From: G963717155 sp963717155
GTDB taxonomy: Bacteria; Actinomycetota; Thermoleophilia; Gaiellales; JALYLC01
Direction: 5' to 3'
DNA length: 64,000 nt
Assembly: GCA_963717155.1 (NCBI GenBank)
Contig: OY970326.1
Coordinates: 2,480,001 to 2,544,000, forward strand
Part shown: positions 34,808 to 43,703 of the stretch, piece by piece
Numbering within the stretch: position 1 is the first letter of the stretch
Layout: each line of letters opens with the position of its first letter
Made by a program: the position numbers and the translations under genes
Notes under the pieces: generated by a model
Seen by the model: only the letters and a program-made list of their open reading frames with translations
Database searches by the model: none
What the model was told of the DNA's origin: nothing

Positions 34808-35784
34808 TGCAGCAGGTTCGTCTCGGCAGCAGCGGACTCCATGTCTCGTGCGTCTGTCTCGGCATGATGAGCTACGGCAGCAGCGCCTGGCGGCCGTGGG
34901 TGCTCGACGAGCCTCGCGCGGCGCCCATCGTGCGCGCGGCCGTCGAGGCCGGCATCACCTTCTTCGACACCGCCGACGCCTACTCCGATGGACAGAGCGA
35001 GGTCGTCACGGGCCGGCTGCTGCAGCCCCTGTTGTCGCGCGACGAGCTCGTGATCGCGACCAAGGTGTTCAGCCCCATGACACCCGGGCCGAACGGGCGA
35101 GGCCTCTCCCGCAAGCACATCCTCGCCGGCATCGACGCATCGCTCGCCCGGCTCGGCATGGACTACGTCGACCTCTACCAGATCCACCGCTTCGACCCGC
35201 TCACGCCGGTCGAGGAGACGATGGAGGCATTGCACGACGTGGTGCAGGCAGGCAAGGCGAGGTACATCGGAGCGAGCAGCATGTTCGCGTGGCAGTTCGC
35301 AAAGCTGCAGCATGCGGCCGAGCGCCACGGCTGGACGAGGTTCGTCTCGATGCAGAACCACTACAACCTGCTGTACCGCGAGGAGGAGCGCGAGATGATC
35401 CCGCTCTGCCACGACCAGGGCGTCGGGATCGTGCCGTGGAGCCCGCTCGCGCGTGGGCAGCTCGCCGGCACGCGCGGCCGCACGGGCGAGCGTCGGGGCG
35501 TGCGCGCCGAGACCGACGCCTTCCAGGACGCGATGTACGGGCGCCCCGAGGACTTCGACGTGATCGACCGCGTCGCCGAGGTCGCCGCCGCCCGGGGCGT
35601 GCCGCCGGCGCAGGTCGCCCTCGCCTGGCTGCTGCACAAGCCTGCGGTGGTGCCGATCGTCGGCGCGACGCGCGAGGGACACATCGCAGACGGCCGTGCG
35701 GCGACCGAGCTCGCCCTGGCGGAGGACGAGATCGCGGGCCTCGAGGCACCCTACGTCGCGAACGCCGTGCAGGGCCACGATTGA
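34807..35784 (+). CDS. aldo/keto reductase (YajO/YhdN-like)
   Basis: A 325-residue protein from ATG 34807, overlapping the exporter stop by one base. MQQVRLGSSGLHVSCVCLGMMSYG is a standard start. The tetrad appears in FFDTADAYSDGQSE (Asp, Tyr), VIATKVF (Lys) and DLYQIHRFDP (His); GIVPWSPLARGQLAG and AWLLHKPAVVPIVGATREGHIADG bind the cofactor. It resembles the group reducing aldehydes such as methylglyoxal, but the substrate is not known. It is the third aldo/keto reductase in this window. Confidence 0.92.
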   Translation: MQQVRLGSSGLHVSCVCLGMMSYGSSAWRPWVLDEPRAAPIVRAAVEAGITFFDTADAYSDGQSEVVTGRLLQPLLSRDELVIATKVFSPMTPGPNGRGLSRKHILAGIDASLARLGMDYVDLYQIHRFDPLTPVEETMEALHDVVQAGKARYIGASSMFAWQFAKLQHAAERHGWTRFVSMQNHYNLLYREEEREMIPLCHDQGVGIVPWSPLARGQLAGTRGRTGERRGVRAETDAFQDAMYGRPEDFDVIDRVAEVAAARGVPPAQVALAWLLHKPAVVPIVGATREGHIADGRAATELALAEDEIAGLEAPYVANAVQGHD

Positions 35785-35786
35785 CC

Positions 35787-35921
35787 ATGACCAACCCCGG
35801 CGCGCGCTACGAGCGAATTGATATGCTTTCATATCAGGTGCTGAAGGCTTCCCCGGCCCGCGCTGGCCTGCTCTACTGGGCGCTACGTTTGATGAATCCG
35901 CTCAAGGGAGGACGCGCATGA
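35787..35921 (+). other. leader region of the metK operon with a possible 44-codon open frame
   Basis: An ATG at 35787 opens MTNPGARYERIDMLSYQVLKASPARAGLLYW and ends with TGA overlapping the metK start (ATGA). It has no good ribosome site and spans the palindrome at 35819-35836, so it may be only the untranslated leader. Three methionines (codons 1, 13 and 36) do not make a strong attenuator. I saw no SAM riboswitch core. I list it because translational coupling to metK is possible. Confidence 0.3.
35819..35836. promoter_or_regulatory. perfect palindrome TGATATG-CTTT-CATATCA upstream of metK
   Basis: A 7-bp perfect inverted repeat with a 4-base spacer, 82 bases before metK. It is AT-rich within a strongly GC-rich setting and contains ATATGCTTTCATAT, which matches the site at 60496-60509 in both half sites. 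The symmetry suits a dimeric repressor such as a GntR-family protein. The protein that binds it is unknown. Confidence 0.65.
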
Positions 35922-37192
35922 CCTCGAACGACGGTGCCGCGCGCGAGTTCCAGTTCACGTCCGAGTCGGTCACCGAGGGGCACCCCGACAAGATCGCCGA
36001 TCAGATCTCGGACGTCGTGCTCGACGCCGTGCTCGCAGCCGACCCGCTCGGTCGTGTCGCGTGCGAGACCCTCATCACCACCGGGCTCGTGGTCGTCGCA
36101 GGCGAGATCTCGACGCACGCGACCGTCGACATCGCGCGGCTGGTGCGAGAGCGGATCCGCCACATCGGCTACACGCGGGGCAAGTACGGGTTCGACGCCG
36201 ACACGTGCGGCATCATCGTCACGCTGGACGAGCAGTCGCCCGACATCGCGCAGGGCGTTGACGCGTCGTTCGAGCGACAGCAGCGCGGCACCAGCGATCC
36301 ACTCGACCAGGCGGGTGCGGGCGACCAGGGAATGATGTTCGGCTACGCGGTCAACGAGACCGAGGAGCTGATGCCCCTTCCGATCGTGCTCGCACACCGG
36401 CTCGCCCGCCGCCTCGCGGAGGTGCGGAAGGACGGCACGATCGACTACCTGCGGCCGGACGGGAAGACCCAGGTCACGGTGCGCTACGAGCTGGACGAGC
36501 ATGGCCGCCGGACGCCGGTCGAGATCGAGCGCGTCCTGATCTCGACCCAGCACCGGGACGGTGTCGACGCGGAGTCCACGATCAAGCCCGACCTCATCGA
36601 GCACGTGATCGGTCCGATCCTGAAGACCGACCACGGACACCTGCTCGACGACGCGCGCATGGCGGGACGCGATTTCGTGTACGTGAACCCGACGGGCAGC
36701 TTCGTGACCGGTGGCCCGATGGGCGACACCGGCCTCACCGGCCGCAAGATCGTCGTCGACACCTATGGCGGCGCGGCGCCGCACGGCGGCGGGGCGTTCT
36801 CGGGCAAGGATCCCACGAAGGTCGACCGCTCGGCCGCCTACGCGGCACGTCACGTCGCCAAGAACGTCGTGGCCGCCGGCCTCGCGGGCCGCTGCCAGGT
36901 GCAGGTCGCCTACGCGATCGGCGTCGCCCAGCCCGTCTCGATCAACGTCGAGTGCTTCGGCACCGCGGTGATCCCCGAGGCGCGGATCGAGGAGCTCATC
37001 CGCGCGCACTTCGACCTGCGTCCGGCCGCGATCGTCGCGAACCTGGATCTGCGCCGCCCGATCTACGCCGCGACCGCCGCCTACGGCCACTTCGGGCGCC
37101 GCGACCTCGACCTCAGCTGGGAACGGACCGATCGCGCCGACGCGCTTCGGGCGGCAGCGGGCCTCATGCCCGCGACGGCCGGAGCCCTCTAG
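35918..37192 (+). CDS. metK: S-adenosylmethionine synthetase
   Basis: A 424-residue enzyme making SAM from methionine and ATP in the cytoplasm. GGGAGGA precedes the ATG. Diagnostic segments: FTSESVTEGHPDKIADQISD (ATP/methionine loop), GAGDQGMMFGYAVNET (the conserved GAGDQG hexapeptide), and GGGAFSGKDPTKVDRSAAYAAR (P-loop-like). The length is slightly above the family mean because of a longer central insert. It heads a four-gene operon with a PfkB kinase and two homocysteine-methylating-type proteins, consistent with a self-contained methyl cycle. Confidence 0.97.
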   Translation: MTSNDGAAREFQFTSESVTEGHPDKIADQISDVVLDAVLAADPLGRVACETLITTGLVVVAGEISTHATVDIARLVRERIRHIGYTRGKYGFDADTCGIIVTLDEQSPDIAQGVDASFERQQRGTSDPLDQAGAGDQGMMFGYAVNETEELMPLPIVLAHRLARRLAEVRKDGTIDYLRPDGKTQVTVRYELDEHGRRTPVEIERVLISTQHRDGVDAESTIKPDLIEHVIGPILKTDHGHLLDDARMAGRDFVYVNPTGSFVTGGPMGDTGLTGRKIVVDTYGGAAPHGGGAFSGKDPTKVDRSAAYAARHVAKNVVAAGLAGRCQVQVAYAIGVAQPVSINVECFGTAVIPEARIEELIRAHFDLRPAAIVANLDLRRPIYAATAAYGHFGRRDLDLSWERTDRADALRAAAGLMPATAGAL

Positions 37193-37194
37193 CC

Positions 37195-38139
37195 ATGGCC
37201 GTCACCGTCGTCGGCTCGGTCGCGTTCGACTCGCTCGAGACGCCGTTCGGGCGCCGCGAGCGCATCCTCGGCGGTGCGGCGACGCACTTCTCGTTGTCGG
37301 CGAGCATGTTCACGGACGTACGCGTCGTGGGCGTCGTGGGCCACGACTTCGGGACGGACGAGTTCGAGCGCTTCCACTGCAAGGGCATCGACACGACCGA
37401 CCTCGAGCGCGTTCCCGGCGAGCGGTCGTTCTTCTGGAAGGGTCGCTACGACGCCGACATGCAGGTGGCCGAGACGCTCGAGACGCAGCTCAACGTGTTC
37501 GCCGGCTTCCAGCCCAAGCTGTCGGAGTCCGCGCGCTCGTCCGCGATGGTGTTCCTCGCGAACATCCAGCCCGACCTGCAGCGAGGCGTGCGCGAGCAGT
37601 GCTCCAGCGCGCTCATCACGGGTCTCGACTCGATGAACTACTGGATCGAGTCCGCGCGCGAGTCGCTGCTCGAGACCCTGGCGGTCGTCGACGTCGTGAT
37701 GCTGAACGACGCCGAGGTACGCATGCTCACCGGCGAGGCGAACCTCAAGACCGCGGCCGCACAGGTGCGAGCGCGCGGCCCTCGGGTGCTCGTCATCAAG
37801 CAGGGCAGCTACGGCGCCTGCATGTCCACGGACGAGGGGTTCTTCTTCGTTCCGGGGATGCCGCTCGACAGCGTGGTGGATCCGACCGGCGCCGGCGACG
37901 CCTTCGCGGGAGGCTTCTTCGGCTACCTCGACAGCCACACGACCGATCCGTTCGACGAGGGCTGCCTCCGCCGCGCGGCCGTGTACGGCTCGGTCATGGC
38001 GTCGTTCGCGATCGAGGACTTCGGCAGCGAGCGTCTCGAGCGCCTGACGCACGCCGAGGTCGTCGATCGCTGCCGCGAGTTCCAGCGCATGACCGCGTTC
38101 GATCACCTGGCCGCGCGCGAGCGGGTGCTGGCGACGTAG
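37195..38139 (+). CDS. PfkB family kinase (ribokinase/adenosine kinase-like)
   Basis: A 314-residue sugar kinase, two bases after metK. GGAATHFSLSASMF fits the first PfkB motif, and DPTGAGDAFAGGFFGYL contains the GAGD anion hole with catalytic Asp. MLNDAEVRMLTGE is a conserved helix. In this operon the obvious role is phosphorylation of adenosine, released when S-adenosylhomocysteine is split, or of a ribose derivative from methylthioadenosine or SRH. No SAH hydrolase or nucleosidase gene is adjacent, so this is inference. Confidence 0.88.
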   Translation: MAVTVVGSVAFDSLETPFGRRERILGGAATHFSLSASMFTDVRVVGVVGHDFGTDEFERFHCKGIDTTDLERVPGERSFFWKGRYDADMQVAETLETQLNVFAGFQPKLSESARSSAMVFLANIQPDLQRGVREQCSSALITGLDSMNYWIESARESLLETLAVVDVVMLNDAEVRMLTGEANLKTAAAQVRARGPRVLVIKQGSYGACMSTDEGFFFVPGMPLDSVVDPTGAGDAFAGGFFGYLDSHTTDPFDEGCLRRAAVYGSVMASFAIEDFGSERLERLTHAEVVDRCREFQRMTAFDHLAARERVLAT

Positions 38140-39912
38140 ATGGCGTCGACCGAGCGGAAGCAGGACCGCGCGCCCGGCTACCGGCATGTCGAGTCGCTGC
38201 TGGCCGCCGACCGCTGCGTGATCCTCGACGGGGGCGTCGAGACCGAGGTGCAGCGACTGTCGGGCCGCGATCCCGATCCCGCTCTGTGGGGCACGTGGGC
38301 GCTCTACCAGGCGCCCGAGACCGTGCTCGACGTGCACCGCGGTCACCTCGCTGCCGGCTGCAACGTCCTCTCGACCGCGACGTGGTCGATCCTGTCGGCA
38401 CCGGAGGCCGAGCGGGACGCACGGCTGTCGGGGGGCGACCCCGGCCACTGGATCGACGTCGCGCGCCTCGGCATCCAGCTCGCCCGCAAGGCGACGGTGG
38501 AGACGGGGCGCGAGAGCGACTGCGCCGTCGCGTTCGCGATCTCCGAGGAGGTCAACTCTCCCCGCCGGCGCGAGACCATCGAGCTGCTCGCGCGCATGTT
38601 CGCGGACGACCCGCCGGACATGCTGCTGCTCGAGACCCTGACGCTGATCCGCGACCCGGCGACGTTCGAGATGGTCGAGCTGCTGCTCGAGACGGGGCTG
38701 CCGGTCTGGCTCTCGTACCGCCGCTGCCGCCACGGCGTGTGCGGCGTCTACGGACAGCACTGGGGACCGCCCGAAGGGGACCTGTTCGGCCGCGCGGCGC
38801 GCCGCTTCGAGGAGATGGGCGTCGAGGCGCTGATGATCAACTGCCTGCCCGTCGACCACGTGCCGGGCATCGTCTCGTGGTTGCGGGACTTCACCGAGCT
38901 TCCGCTCGGCGTGTACCCGAACCTCGGCCACCTCTCGGGGCCGCGCTGGCGGTTCGACGACACGATCGGGCCCGAGGCGTACGCCGAGCTCGCGCGCGGC
39001 TGGCGCGAGGAGGGTGCGCAGATCATCGGCGGCTGCTGCGGCGTGACGTCGGACCACATCGCGGCGCTCGGCCCCGCGCTCGCGGAGAGCAAGCCGGGCC
39101 GCCGACGCATGCACGTCGAGGACCGGCTGCGCGCGACCGAGTCGCCGACGCCCCGTGGCGTCCCCGAGCGCTGGTTCGACGAACGCGGCGCCGACCTGTT
39201 TCCCCTGCCGCTGCCGGAGCTCTCGATCGAGTCGGGCGTGTTCGTGCCGACGCACGGCAGCTTCCTCGTCTGGAAGCACCTGTTCCAGACGCGGGCCGGC
39301 GCGGGACTCCGCTGCCTCGACGTCGGCTGCGGCTGCGGGATCCAGACGGTGCAGCTCGCGCTGAACGGCGCGGAGCACGTCCATGCGATCGACATCGACC
39401 GGAACGCGATCGCCAACACTGTCTCGAACGCGTATCGCAACGGCGTCGGCGACCGCGTGAGCGGGGACGACGTCGACCTCTACCAGTGGACATCGGACGA
39501 GCGCTACGACCTCGTCGTCGCGAGTCTCTACCAGATGCCCGTTGATCCCTACGAGGAGCCGAGCAGCCACCGTCCGCTCGACTACTGGGGGCGCAACCAG
39601 CTCGATCACTTCCTCGGGAAGCTTCCGGGGCTCCTGACCGACGACGGTCGCGCGCTCGTCATGCAACTCTCCATCGTCGGACAGGCGGCGACCTCGGGAC
39701 TGCTCGTCCGGGGAGGGCTGACGGCGCGCGTGGTCGACTTCACCTTCTTCCCGTTCGGTTCGCTCTTCAGCCGCAACAAGCCGCAGATCGAGCGCGTCGA
39801 GCAGCTCTCCGACGCCTACCACCTCACACTCGGCGGCGACGACGTCATGGTCGCCTACCTGATCGAGGTCAGCCGGGCCGCTGATTCACCCCATTCGGAC
39901 AACGGAGCCTGA
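38140..39912 (+). CDS. fusion of homocysteine S-methyltransferase and SAM-dependent methyltransferase
   Basis: A 590-residue two-domain protein whose ATG follows the kinase stop without a gap. Residues about 18-320 form a homocysteine S-methyltransferase barrel; the zinc cysteines C235 (INCLP) and C299/C300 (GGCCG) are present. Residues about 340-590 are a Rossmann methyltransferase with CLDVGCGCGIQTVQLA at 392-407, acidic AIDID and LVVASLYQMP in place of the NPPY-like motif. The first domain would turn homocysteine plus a methyl donor into methionine; the second would use SAM and produce SAH. No break is seen between the domains. The fusion is unusual in my knowledge. Confidence 0.88.
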   Translation: MASTERKQDRAPGYRHVESLLAADRCVILDGGVETEVQRLSGRDPDPALWGTWALYQAPETVLDVHRGHLAAGCNVLSTATWSILSAPEAERDARLSGGDPGHWIDVARLGIQLARKATVETGRESDCAVAFAISEEVNSPRRRETIELLARMFADDPPDMLLLETLTLIRDPATFEMVELLLETGLPVWLSYRRCRHGVCGVYGQHWGPPEGDLFGRAARRFEEMGVEALMINCLPVDHVPGIVSWLRDFTELPLGVYPNLGHLSGPRWRFDDTIGPEAYAELARGWREEGAQIIGGCCGVTSDHIAALGPALAESKPGRRRMHVEDRLRATESPTPRGVPERWFDERGADLFPLPLPELSIESGVFVPTHGSFLVWKHLFQTRAGAGLRCLDVGCGCGIQTVQLALNGAEHVHAIDIDRNAIANTVSNAYRNGVGDRVSGDDVDLYQWTSDERYDLVVASLYQMPVDPYEEPSSHRPLDYWGRNQLDHFLGKLPGLLTDDGRALVMQLSIVGQAATSGLLVRGGLTARVVDFTFFPFGSLFSRNKPQIERVEQLSDAYHLTLGGDDVMVAYLIEVSRAADSPHSDNGA

Positions 39913-41031
39913 ATGTCCCAACGCACCACGCCGCCCTTCCGGGCCGATCACGTCGGAAGCCTGCTGCGCCCACCCGAGCTACTCGCCGCCCGCGACGACT
40001 TCGCGGCGGGCAAGATCGACGCCGACGCCCTGCGCGCCGTCGAGGACGCGGCGATCGCGGACGCCGTCAAGCTGCAGGAGGACGTCGGGCTGCAGGCGGC
40101 GACCGACGGCGAGTTCCGCCGTGCGTCCTGGCACATGGACTTCATCTACCAGCTCGGTGGCATCAAAGAGGACGAAGAGCACATGCACGTGCAGTTCCAC
40201 AACGCGAAGGGCGACATCGAGTTCAGCCCCGCGATGGCGCGCGTGTACGAGAAGGTGACGCTGCCGAAGACGATCTTCGGCGACCACTTCAGCTACCTCG
40301 AGTCGCAGGTCACCACGGCGATGCCGAAGCTGACGATCCCGTCGCCGAGCATGGTCCACTACCGCAGCGGTAGGCCGTACATCAACGCCGACGTGTACCC
40401 GGACATGGACGGCTTCTGGAACGACGTCAGCGCCGCGTACGCGCAGGAGGTGCAGCAGCTGCACGCCCTCGGCTGCCGCTACCTGCAGATGGACGACACG
40501 TGCTACGCCTACCTGAACGACGCCCGCCAGCGGAAGCTGATCGACGAACGCGGCGAGGACGGCGAGCATCTGCACCTTCGCTACATCAAGCAGATGAACG
40601 CGGCGGTCGAGGGGCGTCCGGACGACATGACGCTGACCGTGCACATGTGCCGCGGCAACTTCCGCTCGTCGTGGGTCGCCGAGGGCGGCTACGACTTCGT
40701 CGCCGAACCCCTCCTCTCCGAGCTCGACGTCGACGGCTACTTCATGGAGTTCGACGACGATCGCTCCGGCGGCTTCGAGCCGCTGCGCTTCCTCGCCAAG
40801 GGCAAGTTCATCGTGCTCGGCCTCGTCACGTCGAAGCGCCCCGAGCTCGAGTCCAAGGACGACCTCAAGCGGCGGCTCGAGGCGGCAAGCAAGTACGTGC
40901 CGATCGAGCAGCTCTGCCTCTCGCCCCAGTGCGGGTTCTCGTCGACCGTCGAGGGCAACTCGCTGACGCTCGACGAGCAGAAGGCGAAGCTCCGGCTGAT
41001 CGTGGAGACGGCCGACGAGGTCTGGGGCTAG
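39913..41031 (+). CDS. MetE C-terminal-like methionine synthase family protein
   Basis: A 372-residue protein; its ATG directly follows the previous stop. It matches the catalytic half of cobalamin-independent methionine synthase and YxjG/YxjH-type proteins: RADHVGSLLRP start, LQMDDTCYA, and the zinc ligands H244/C246 (VHMCRGN), E279 (MEFDDD) and C340 (LSPQCGFSS). It lacks the N-terminal MetE half that binds polyglutamyl folate, so its methyl donor may be different, for example a corrinoid or a small methylated compound. It closes the metK operon; its TAG adjoins the stop of the convergent dhaL. Confidence 0.9.
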   Translation: MSQRTTPPFRADHVGSLLRPPELLAARDDFAAGKIDADALRAVEDAAIADAVKLQEDVGLQAATDGEFRRASWHMDFIYQLGGIKEDEEHMHVQFHNAKGDIEFSPAMARVYEKVTLPKTIFGDHFSYLESQVTTAMPKLTIPSPSMVHYRSGRPYINADVYPDMDGFWNDVSAAYAQEVQQLHALGCRYLQMDDTCYAYLNDARQRKLIDERGEDGEHLHLRYIKQMNAAVEGRPDDMTLTVHMCRGNFRSSWVAEGGYDFVAEPLLSELDVDGYFMEFDDDRSGGFEPLRFLAKGKFIVLGLVTSKRPELESKDDLKRRLEAASKYVPIEQLCLSPQCGFSSTVEGNSLTLDEQKAKLRLIVETADEVWG

Positions 41032-41652
41032 CTACACCCCGGACTCGAAGAACAGCGCGACGGTGAGGGCGCCCGGGTCGCAGACACCCCGGGCGGCCTC
41101 GCCGACGTAGCTCGCGCGGCCGCGCCGCGCGACGAGGTCCGTGGTCGCATCGGCACCCTCGCGGGCCGCGGTGGCGGCGGCCGAGAGGCCGGATGCGACT
41201 CCGACGCCGGAAGCGGCGGCCTCGGCGAGCGCGGCCGAGGCGGGAGCGAGCGCGTCGACCATCGTCTTGTCGCCCGGTTCCGCTCCGCCCAGGCGCTGGA
41301 TGCCCTGCAGGCCGGCATCGACGCCCGCCGCGAGCTCGGACAGGCCGATCTCCTCGGCTGCGCCCGCCGCGCGCGCCAGCTGCGCGAACCACATGCCGAA
41401 CAGCGGCCCGCTGGTCCCGCCCGTGTGCATGAAGGCGCGCGCGACGACGCCGAACGCCGCGCCGGGTCCATCGTCGGAACCGGACGCCAGATCATGGGCG
41501 ACGCGCTCGATCGGGGCCTCGAGGTTCGAGCCGAAATCGCCGTCGCCGCTCTGGCGATCGAGATCGTCCAGCTGCGCGCGGTGCTCGGCGAACGAGCTCG
41601 CGAACCGCGCGATCCAGTGGCGCACCGCCGCGCCGTCGAGACCGTCGCTCAC
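41032..41652 (-). CDS. dhaL: dihydroxyacetone kinase subunit DhaL
   Basis: A 206-residue ADP/ATP-binding helical barrel. LDRQSGDGDFGSNLEAPIERV includes the Asp triad that binds Mg-nucleotide (SGDGDFG), and AFMHTGGTSGPLFGMWF and DKTMVDALAPASAAL are typical. It lies five bases downstream of dhaK. No DhaM (PTS phosphodonor) gene is present, so it may be an ATP-dependent enzyme or use a distant donor. Such DhaKL pairs also phosphorylate erythrulose and related four-carbon ketoses. Confidence 0.93.
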   Translation of the reverse strand: MSDGLDGAAVRHWIARFASSFAEHRAQLDDLDRQSGDGDFGSNLEAPIERVAHDLASGSDDGPGAAFGVVARAFMHTGGTSGPLFGMWFAQLARAAGAAEEIGLSELAAGVDAGLQGIQRLGGAEPGDKTMVDALAPASAALAEAAASGVGVASGLSAAATAAREGADATTDLVARRGRASYVGEAARGVCDPGALTVALFFESGV

Positions 41653-41657
41653 GCGCG

Positions 41658-42686
41658 CTACCAGGTTAGCGCCGGCGTGCGCACCGGCGCGTCCCAGAGC
41701 TCGACGAGCTCGTCGTCGAGCCTGACGAGCGTCAGCGAGCAGCCCGACATGTCGAGGGACGTCACGTAGGGACCGACGAGCGCCCGCTCGACCGCGATCC
41801 CCCGCCGATCGAGCAGCCGGGCGGCCTCGGCGAACATCACGTGGAGCTCGAGGCCATGTGTGGCACCGAGGCCGTTCACGAGCACGAGCACCCGCTCGCC
41901 GCCGCCGAGGCCGAGCCCCGCCGCGACCGGGCCGAGCAGCGCCTCGGCGAGCTCGGACGCGGGGGCATGGGCGCGCCGGCCCACCCCGCGCTCGCCGTGG
42001 ATGCCGACGCCGAGCTCGATCTCGTCGGGCTCGAGGTCGAACGAGGGGCGCGTCTGGCCCGGATGCGTCGGCGCGTGCAGGGCGACCGCCATCGACCGCG
42101 ACCCGGCGGCCACGCGCCGGCCCAGCTCGGCGACCTCCTCGAGCGACGCCCCGCGAGCGGCGGCGGCGCCGCAGATCTTCTCGACCGCGACCACGGCGGC
42201 AGTCCCACGGCGTCCGGGCCCGTCCTCGCTGTCGGTGGCCACGTCGTCGTCGACGAGCACCGACTCGACGCGGATCCCCGCGATGCTCGTCATCTCGGCC
42301 GCCATGCCGAAGTTCATGACGTCGCCCGTGTAGTTCTTGACGATGTGGACGACGCCCCTGCCGCGGTCGATCGCGGTGGTCGCAGCCTCGACCTGCAGCG
42401 CGGTCGGGCTCGCGAAGATGCCGCCCGGAACGGCCGCGTCGAGCATGCCGCGTCCGACGAAGCCCGTGTGCAGCGGCTCGTGTCCGGACCCACCGCCGGA
42501 GAGCACTCCGACCTGGTCGGCGCGCGCGTCATCGGCGCGCACCACGTAGCTCGGCTCGCGGTTCCAGCGCACGAGCGAGCGGTTCGCCCGCTCGAACCCT
42601 TCGAGCGCGTCGGAGACGATCTGCCGCGGGTCGTTGACGAAGTGGCGCCGGGCGCCGGCGGTCGCGGTCACGGGGGTGTCGGACAC
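41658..42686 (-). CDS. dhaK: dihydroxyacetone kinase subunit DhaK
   Basis: A 342-residue substrate-binding subunit from GTG 42686 with AGGAGGAG upstream. LSGGGSGHEPLHTGFVGRGML, VKNYTGDVMNFGMAAE and ELGVGIHGERG are diagnostic; the covalent hemiaminal His is at about residue 230 and Asp lies in NYTGDVMNF. LVNGLGATHGLEL is also conserved. It binds a short ketose, dihydroxyacetone or a C4 analogue, for phosphorylation with DhaL. It is divergent from the DapA-like aldolase, with an AT-rich half site of the ATATG motif between. Confidence 0.94.
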   Translation of the reverse strand: MSDTPVTATAGARRHFVNDPRQIVSDALEGFERANRSLVRWNREPSYVVRADDARADQVGVLSGGGSGHEPLHTGFVGRGMLDAAVPGGIFASPTALQVEAATTAIDRGRGVVHIVKNYTGDVMNFGMAAEMTSIAGIRVESVLVDDDVATDSEDGPGRRGTAAVVAVEKICGAAAARGASLEEVAELGRRVAAGSRSMAVALHAPTHPGQTRPSFDLEPDEIELGVGIHGERGVGRRAHAPASELAEALLGPVAAGLGLGGGERVLVLVNGLGATHGLELHVMFAEAARLLDRRGIAVERALVGPYVTSLDMSGCSLTLVRLDDELVELWDAPVRTPALTW

Positions 42687-42738
42687 GGCGCGGTGCTCCT
42701 CCTCGGACGGCTGGGCGGTTCTATCCTGCAGGAAAAGA

Positions 42739-42747
42739 TATATGATC
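42739..42747. promoter_or_regulatory. half site of the ATATGnnnnCATAT motif, dhaK/dapA-like divergent region
   Basis: TATATGATC lies between dhaK (start 42686) and the DapA-like gene (start 42757). It keeps the left half ATATG but not the right half. The context ATATGATCGTCGGC resembles the reverse strand upstream of hpaE (ATATGATCCTCGCG). It is close enough to the DapA-like start to act as operator. Confidence 0.4.
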
Positions 42748-42756
42748 GTCGGCGTC

Positions 42757-43703
42757 ATGACAGCGAACCCCCACGCCGCCGATCGCGTCGGCGATCCGCG
42801 GGGCGATCACGCCCCTCGTCACCCCGTTCACCGCTGATGGCGCCGTCGACATCGAGGCGATTCCGAGGCTCATCGACTGGCAGCTCGAGCACGGCAGCCA
42901 CGGCATCTCCGTCGGCGGATCGACCGGCGAGCCGACGTCGATGACCGTTGCCGAGCGGATCGCCGTCATGCGCGCCGCAGCCGCCGCGATCGACTGGCCG
43001 ATGCCCGTTCCTGCCCGGTACGGGGAGCGCGCTCATGCAGGAGACGCTCGAGCTGACCGCCGAGGCCGAGCGCCTCGGCGCGTCCGGCGCGCTGGTCGTG
43101 ACGCCCTACTACGGGCGGCCGCAGCAGCAGGGGCTGTACGACTGGTACTCCCGGGTGGCCAACGAGTTCCCGAACCTGCCGCTGCTGGTGTACAACGTGC
43201 CGATCCGCGCCGCCGTCGACATCACGCCGGCGACGGTCGGCCGCCTGCGACGCGCGCACGCGAACATCGTCGGCATCAAGGAGACGACGAAGGACTTCGA
43301 GCACGTGTCCTACGTCCTCGACGAGTGCGGCCGCGACTTCATCGCCCTCTCGGGCATCGAGCTGCTCTGCTACCCGATGCTCTGCCTGGGCGGCCGCGGC
43401 CACCTGAGCTGTGTGGGCAACTTCGCGCCGCAGCCGGTCGCCGAGCTGTACGACGCGTTCGAGGCCGGTGACCACGAGCGTGCGCGCCAGCTCCACTACG
43501 ACCTGCACGCACTGGTCGACGCGGCGTTCGCCGAGGTGAATCCGGCGCCGGCGAAGTGGATCATGGAGCGCCTCGGGCTGATCGACTCGGGCCTCGCGCG
43601 CGAGCCGCTCGCGCCGCTCTCCGAAGCGGCACGCTCGCGCGTCGAGAGCCTGCTCGCCGGCAGCCCGCACGTCGATCTGCCGACCGTCGCCGTGGGCGCG
43701 TGA
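42757..43703 (+). CDS. dihydrodipicolinate synthase/N-acetylneuraminate lyase family aldolase, twice frameshifted
   Basis: Three reading frames make one protein of about 314 residues. ATG 42757 begins MTANP; deleting one C from CCCCC (42768-42772) gives TPPIASAIRGAITPLVTPF, SVGGSTGEPTSMT and IDWPMPV. Deleting one C at 43010-43011 then gives LPGTGSALMQETLELT. The Schiff-base lysine lies in GIKETTKDFEHV and the Tyr in LLVYNVPIRAAVDITP. Family members split or form 2-keto acids by aldol chemistry; with DhaKL and oxidoreductases nearby a catabolic retro-aldol role is likely. The breaks look like sequence errors. Confidence 0.85.

Noticed and set aside
35785..35917. Possible SAM riboswitch before metK
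   Set aside because: No recognisable SAM-I, SAM-II or SAM-IV core or kink-turn could be found by eye; only a short DNA-type palindrome is present.
37189..39822. An 877-codon minus-strand frame opposite the PfkB kinase and the methyltransferase fusion
   Set aside because: Antisense shadow of two clear genes; composition is typical of such frames.
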